From the NCBI GenBank assembly GCA_016295455.1, contig JAEDLE010000044.1, forward strand, positions 1-14,787: DNA of 14,787 bases, read 5' to 3'. The stretch comes from Bacteroidales bacterium. GTDB taxonomy: Bacteria > Bacteroidota > Bacteroidia > Bacteroidales > UBA932. Shown here piece after piece: positions 13,501 through 14,787 of the stretch. The stretch's first letter is position 1. Each line of letters begins with the position of its first letter. The notes under the pieces are model-generated. The model did not search any database, was not told where the DNA came from, and worked only from the letters and a program-made list of their open reading frames with translations. Made by a program: the position numbers and the translations under genes.

Positions 13501-14481
13501 GTGGAAGTCCATCCATCCGCGCAATCCGTTTCGGGTAGTCGCCCAAACGTTTCCGTCCCTGTCATTGAAAAGTCCGGTCACATATTGTCCTGCAAGCGAC
13601 CACCTTCCGCCGTATCCGGATAACTGGAGGTCCTTTTCTCCCGTCTGTGAGTCATAAATGATAGCGCCTGACGACGTGCCGATCCAGTATTCAGTGCCTC
13701 TCACCATCAGGCACAGTACTTTCATATCCTTGTCGTAGTCGCTGATTCTGAGCAGTTTCTCTTCCTTTTTGGTGGACAGGTCTATGGTAATGACATCCCC
13801 GTCGGTCGTAGAAGTCAGAATCCTGTACGAATCTATGAAGGCAAGTTTCCTGTATCCGGTCTTTGGGCCGTTGTAAGAAACGATGGGAGACTTGAAACTC
13901 TCGAGTCTGTTTGCTCCCTCTGAGAACAGGTAGATGCCGCCGTCATGGTCTAAGAACAGTATCGTTTCACCATTTATACAGATGTCCGTGACATCGGATG
14001 TCTTGGTGGCAATCAGTGTCAGACTGGAATCCTCCTTGTCATAGCGCCATATCCGCTTTCCCATTGCGAGCCACACCCTGCCTTTGCTGTCAGTGCACAT
14101 GTCCCAGCTCCTGTCCCCGAGCATTTCAACTTCTATGCTTTTGAAAAGACCGCTGAACGGGTCGTAGTAGCCGACTCCTTTTGAAGTCATTATCCATATG
14201 CATCCGTCTCCGTCGATGGAAATGTCCATAGTGAGCTTGGAGCAATACAACTGATAGTCCTTGTTGGTAAACTGGGTGAATTTGTTGCCGGTATATATAT
14301 ATATTCCGTCGCTGGTGCCAACCCAAAGCCGTCCGAACCCGTCCTGGCAGCAGCCGATAATGTTCGTGTCGAACAGGCCATGCTCTCCGGAGTATGACAC
14401 ATAGAATGGATGAGGCTCCATTCCTGCCGCCCTAGTGATGAACAGGAGCATTGCGGCAAGAATTGAAATAGCTTTTTTCAT
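10564..14481 (-). CDS. Hybrid two-component system protein (propeller sensor, Y_Y_Y, kinase, receiver, AraC)
   Basis: This 1305-residue protein is a hybrid two-component system (HTCS) of the Bacteroidetes kind, sensing and regulating in one chain. A signal peptide (about 1-20) precedes some 650 periplasmic residues of two-component-regulator propeller repeats (GRLWVGTSDGIYIY, GRVWLAMGKRIWRY, GNVWATTRNGLRGW, GRIWFGTLDG, GKIWFASYGNGFG, GTIWVASEEQGI). A Y_Y_Y domain (about 683-753) and one membrane helix (about 761-781) follow. The kinase has His820 in THEIRTPVSV, Asn934 in the N-box, a reduced G1 box NSDGKLIP and G2 box GTGIGL (987-992). The receiver (about 1057-1172) has acid pair Glu1062/Asp1063, phosphoacceptor Asp1105 in SDIMMPNMNG, Thr1135 and Lys1157. 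The AraC domain (about 1203-1305) ends in the family motif VGYSSSSYFAKHFTAQFGMTPTEF. Such proteins usually sense glycan fragments and activate polysaccharide-utilisation loci; no such genes are visible here, so the ligand is unknown. The ATG at 14481 is chosen for its signal peptide; the frame stays open for 92 more codons upstream. Confidence 0.93.
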   Translation of the reverse strand: MKKAISILAAMLLFITRAAGMEPHPFYVSYSGEHGLFDTNIIGCCQDGFGRLWVGTSDGIYIYTGNKFTQFTNKDYQLYCSKLTMDISIDGDGCIWIMTSKGVGYYDPFSGLFKSIEVEMLGDRSWDMCTDSKGRVWLAMGKRIWRYDKEDSSLTLIATKTSDVTDICINGETILFLDHDGGIYLFSEGANRLESFKSPIVSYNGPKTGYRKLAFIDSYRILTSTTDGDVITIDLSTKKEEKLLRISDYDKDMKVLCLMVRGTEYWIGTSSGAIIYDSQTGEKDLQLSGYGGRWSLAGQYVTGLFNDRDGNVWATTRNGLRGWMDFHGYYNRYIIDGTNNAPAGTSIKSVEESSDGRIWFGTLDGKCFCFTPETRVFKDYTDLMGLPNFAAVNEIVAQGSRLWVSSYGFGLTVFDLKTNKVLARINAPYIQSISVIPGMQFEAYIGGNDGIYHLEDPARPPVHIEGIARNMIPDMTQPVDGKIWFASYGNGFGMIDTKTKSYYEYDVSGNPDKCRSDFINAVKVSDDGTIWVASEEQGICKVTMEGKEIREARYCSVDDGLPANNIRGINISGDDVWLTLPNMICQISRDDLQVCGKFLQDDEVMGCQFTTLAGVKASNGFIYYGTSQGIIELQPERMHDLFDGKSVLINNVTVGGLDDRKTITEVNRSVIASQVIKVRQKDAPILAVSFSTMAYGNPNLVNYTCTLKGPGFENTTTTTEIPVEYLGLRPGRYVFTVSIDGETTNKSTDSKQIIILAPWYRSKLAYAVYIVLVIALIMMIMDARQRASRKRFETEAKIDEEQRQKKLLQDKIDFMTNVTHEIRTPVSVISILVDKLFGTQKEHTADQTVLKMNVHKIAQLCNELLDLRRLQDGNMVINIRSEHAIEILKNVTDTFGGILSERGIKMEMMLPEEDIIVNCDRVAADSILTNLLSNAMKYCDSRISVGLFKIGNTVSFRVNSDGKLIPSEESEKIFDAFYQSKAIDSKGTGIGLTFARSLARKQVGNLFLDTSVKDMNSFVLELPAGGSVQKTKEEGTLTDLISGDEEISATEALNEAYMLVVEDDDSLRSIIADVLSEDYPVLTASDGEEAALLLERNNVEVVISDIMMPNMNGYELCNLIKSNISYSHISVILLTAAAGTDTQLKTLRCGADSYLEKPFSMNVLRTTIENIRMNRKIRIGQFASFPLSKMEINVSGNTEAEFMDRLHDIVLEHMSDTEMTTTELAGMMRIPRKTLIYKLKINTGLSINEYIRVCRLKKAAELLSENKYKVKEVAYYVGYSSSSYFAKHFTAQFGMTPTEFLMQQK

Positions 14482-14787
14482 TATGCAGGGGTGTTCATTA
14501 CAATTGTATGAATAATCCCGTGATTTGCATTTCAAAATCGTGTCATTTGATTGATTTGAACCATTATTTTTTCCAAATGGTCCGAAAAGTTTCATTCTTG
14601 ATTCAGATTTTGCTGTTTGGAATCCGTTTTCTTCTGCTTTCCGGTTGAATACTTGACGTAATATGCGGGTCTGTCTGATCATATGAAGAAACATCTTTTT
14701 ATTGAAAGAATCGGGGGACGGTCCAAAAAATGTCCTAAATAATCCAAAATCTTTCATCTATTGAGCTTAAACATCGATATTTTTACA
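14482..14787. other. Gene-free leader region upstream of the hybrid regulator
   Basis: This AT-rich stretch holds no gene I can support. On the minus strand the regulator's frame stays open to an ATG at 14757, but that translation is unlike the family and would bury the signal peptide. The best promoter-like site is TACAATTG on the minus strand (CAATTGTA, 14501-14508), one base off the -7 consensus, with a TTTG 24 bp further upstream, longer than usual. Short repeats GGTCCGAAAA (14579-14588) and GGTCCAAAA (about 14718-14726) are too weak to interpret. Beyond 14757 nothing is recognisable. Confidence 0.4.

Overview
The window looks like chromosomal DNA of a member of the Bacteroidales. Three things point there: a hybrid two-component regulator fusing a beta-propeller sensor, kinase, receiver and AraC domain; an outer-membrane beta-barrel protein with an N-terminal carboxypeptidase-regulatory-like domain; and promoters of the Bacteroidetes type (-7 box TAnnTTTG). 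Most genes lack a strong Shine-Dalgarno sequence. The base composition is moderate, with AT-rich gaps between genes. Genus cannot be fixed by eye. I see no tRNA, rRNA, insertion sequence, phage or CRISPR locus.

Layout, left to right. (1) At 2-1351, the last codons of an OmpR/PhoB-type response regulator and a complete PhoR-like sensor kinase form an operon that ends in one or two hairpin terminators. (2) At about 1352-2047 there is a 700-bp gene-free stretch. Its core (about 1496-1860) is a degenerate array with a 73-bp period, in which each of the four clear units carries inverted arms. Its right part is AT-rich and holds a good promoter for the next gene. (3) At 2048-4783, a 65-residue PspC-domain membrane protein is followed by an 817-residue outer-membrane beta-barrel protein, probably in one transcript. 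(4) At 4903-7179, a PiT-family phosphate transporter carries a C-terminal PhoU-like domain. A direct repeat TTAACA-N5-TTAACA upstream of it matches the Pho-box consensus known from Firmicutes. (5) At 7254-8015 (minus) a YafV-type omega-amidase of the nitrilase family and at 8140-9273 (plus) tryptophanyl-tRNA synthetase diverge from one short, symmetrical promoter region. (6) At 9265-10488 (minus) a BaiN/HI0933-type flavoprotein overlaps the trpS tail by 9 bp. (7) At 10564-14481 (minus) there is a large hybrid two-component system protein, with no SusC/SusD or glycoside hydrolase genes beside it inside the window.

How the parts may work together: the regulator/kinase pair, the candidate Pho box and the PiT transporter suggest a phosphate-response neighbourhood, but this is inference. 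The amidase, TrpRS and flavoprotein are housekeeping-type genes. The hybrid regulator probably senses a carbohydrate and controls genes elsewhere or beyond the right edge. The least explained feature is the 73-bp array, whose paired arms change together between units, as expected if a folded RNA or single-stranded DNA structure is under selection.
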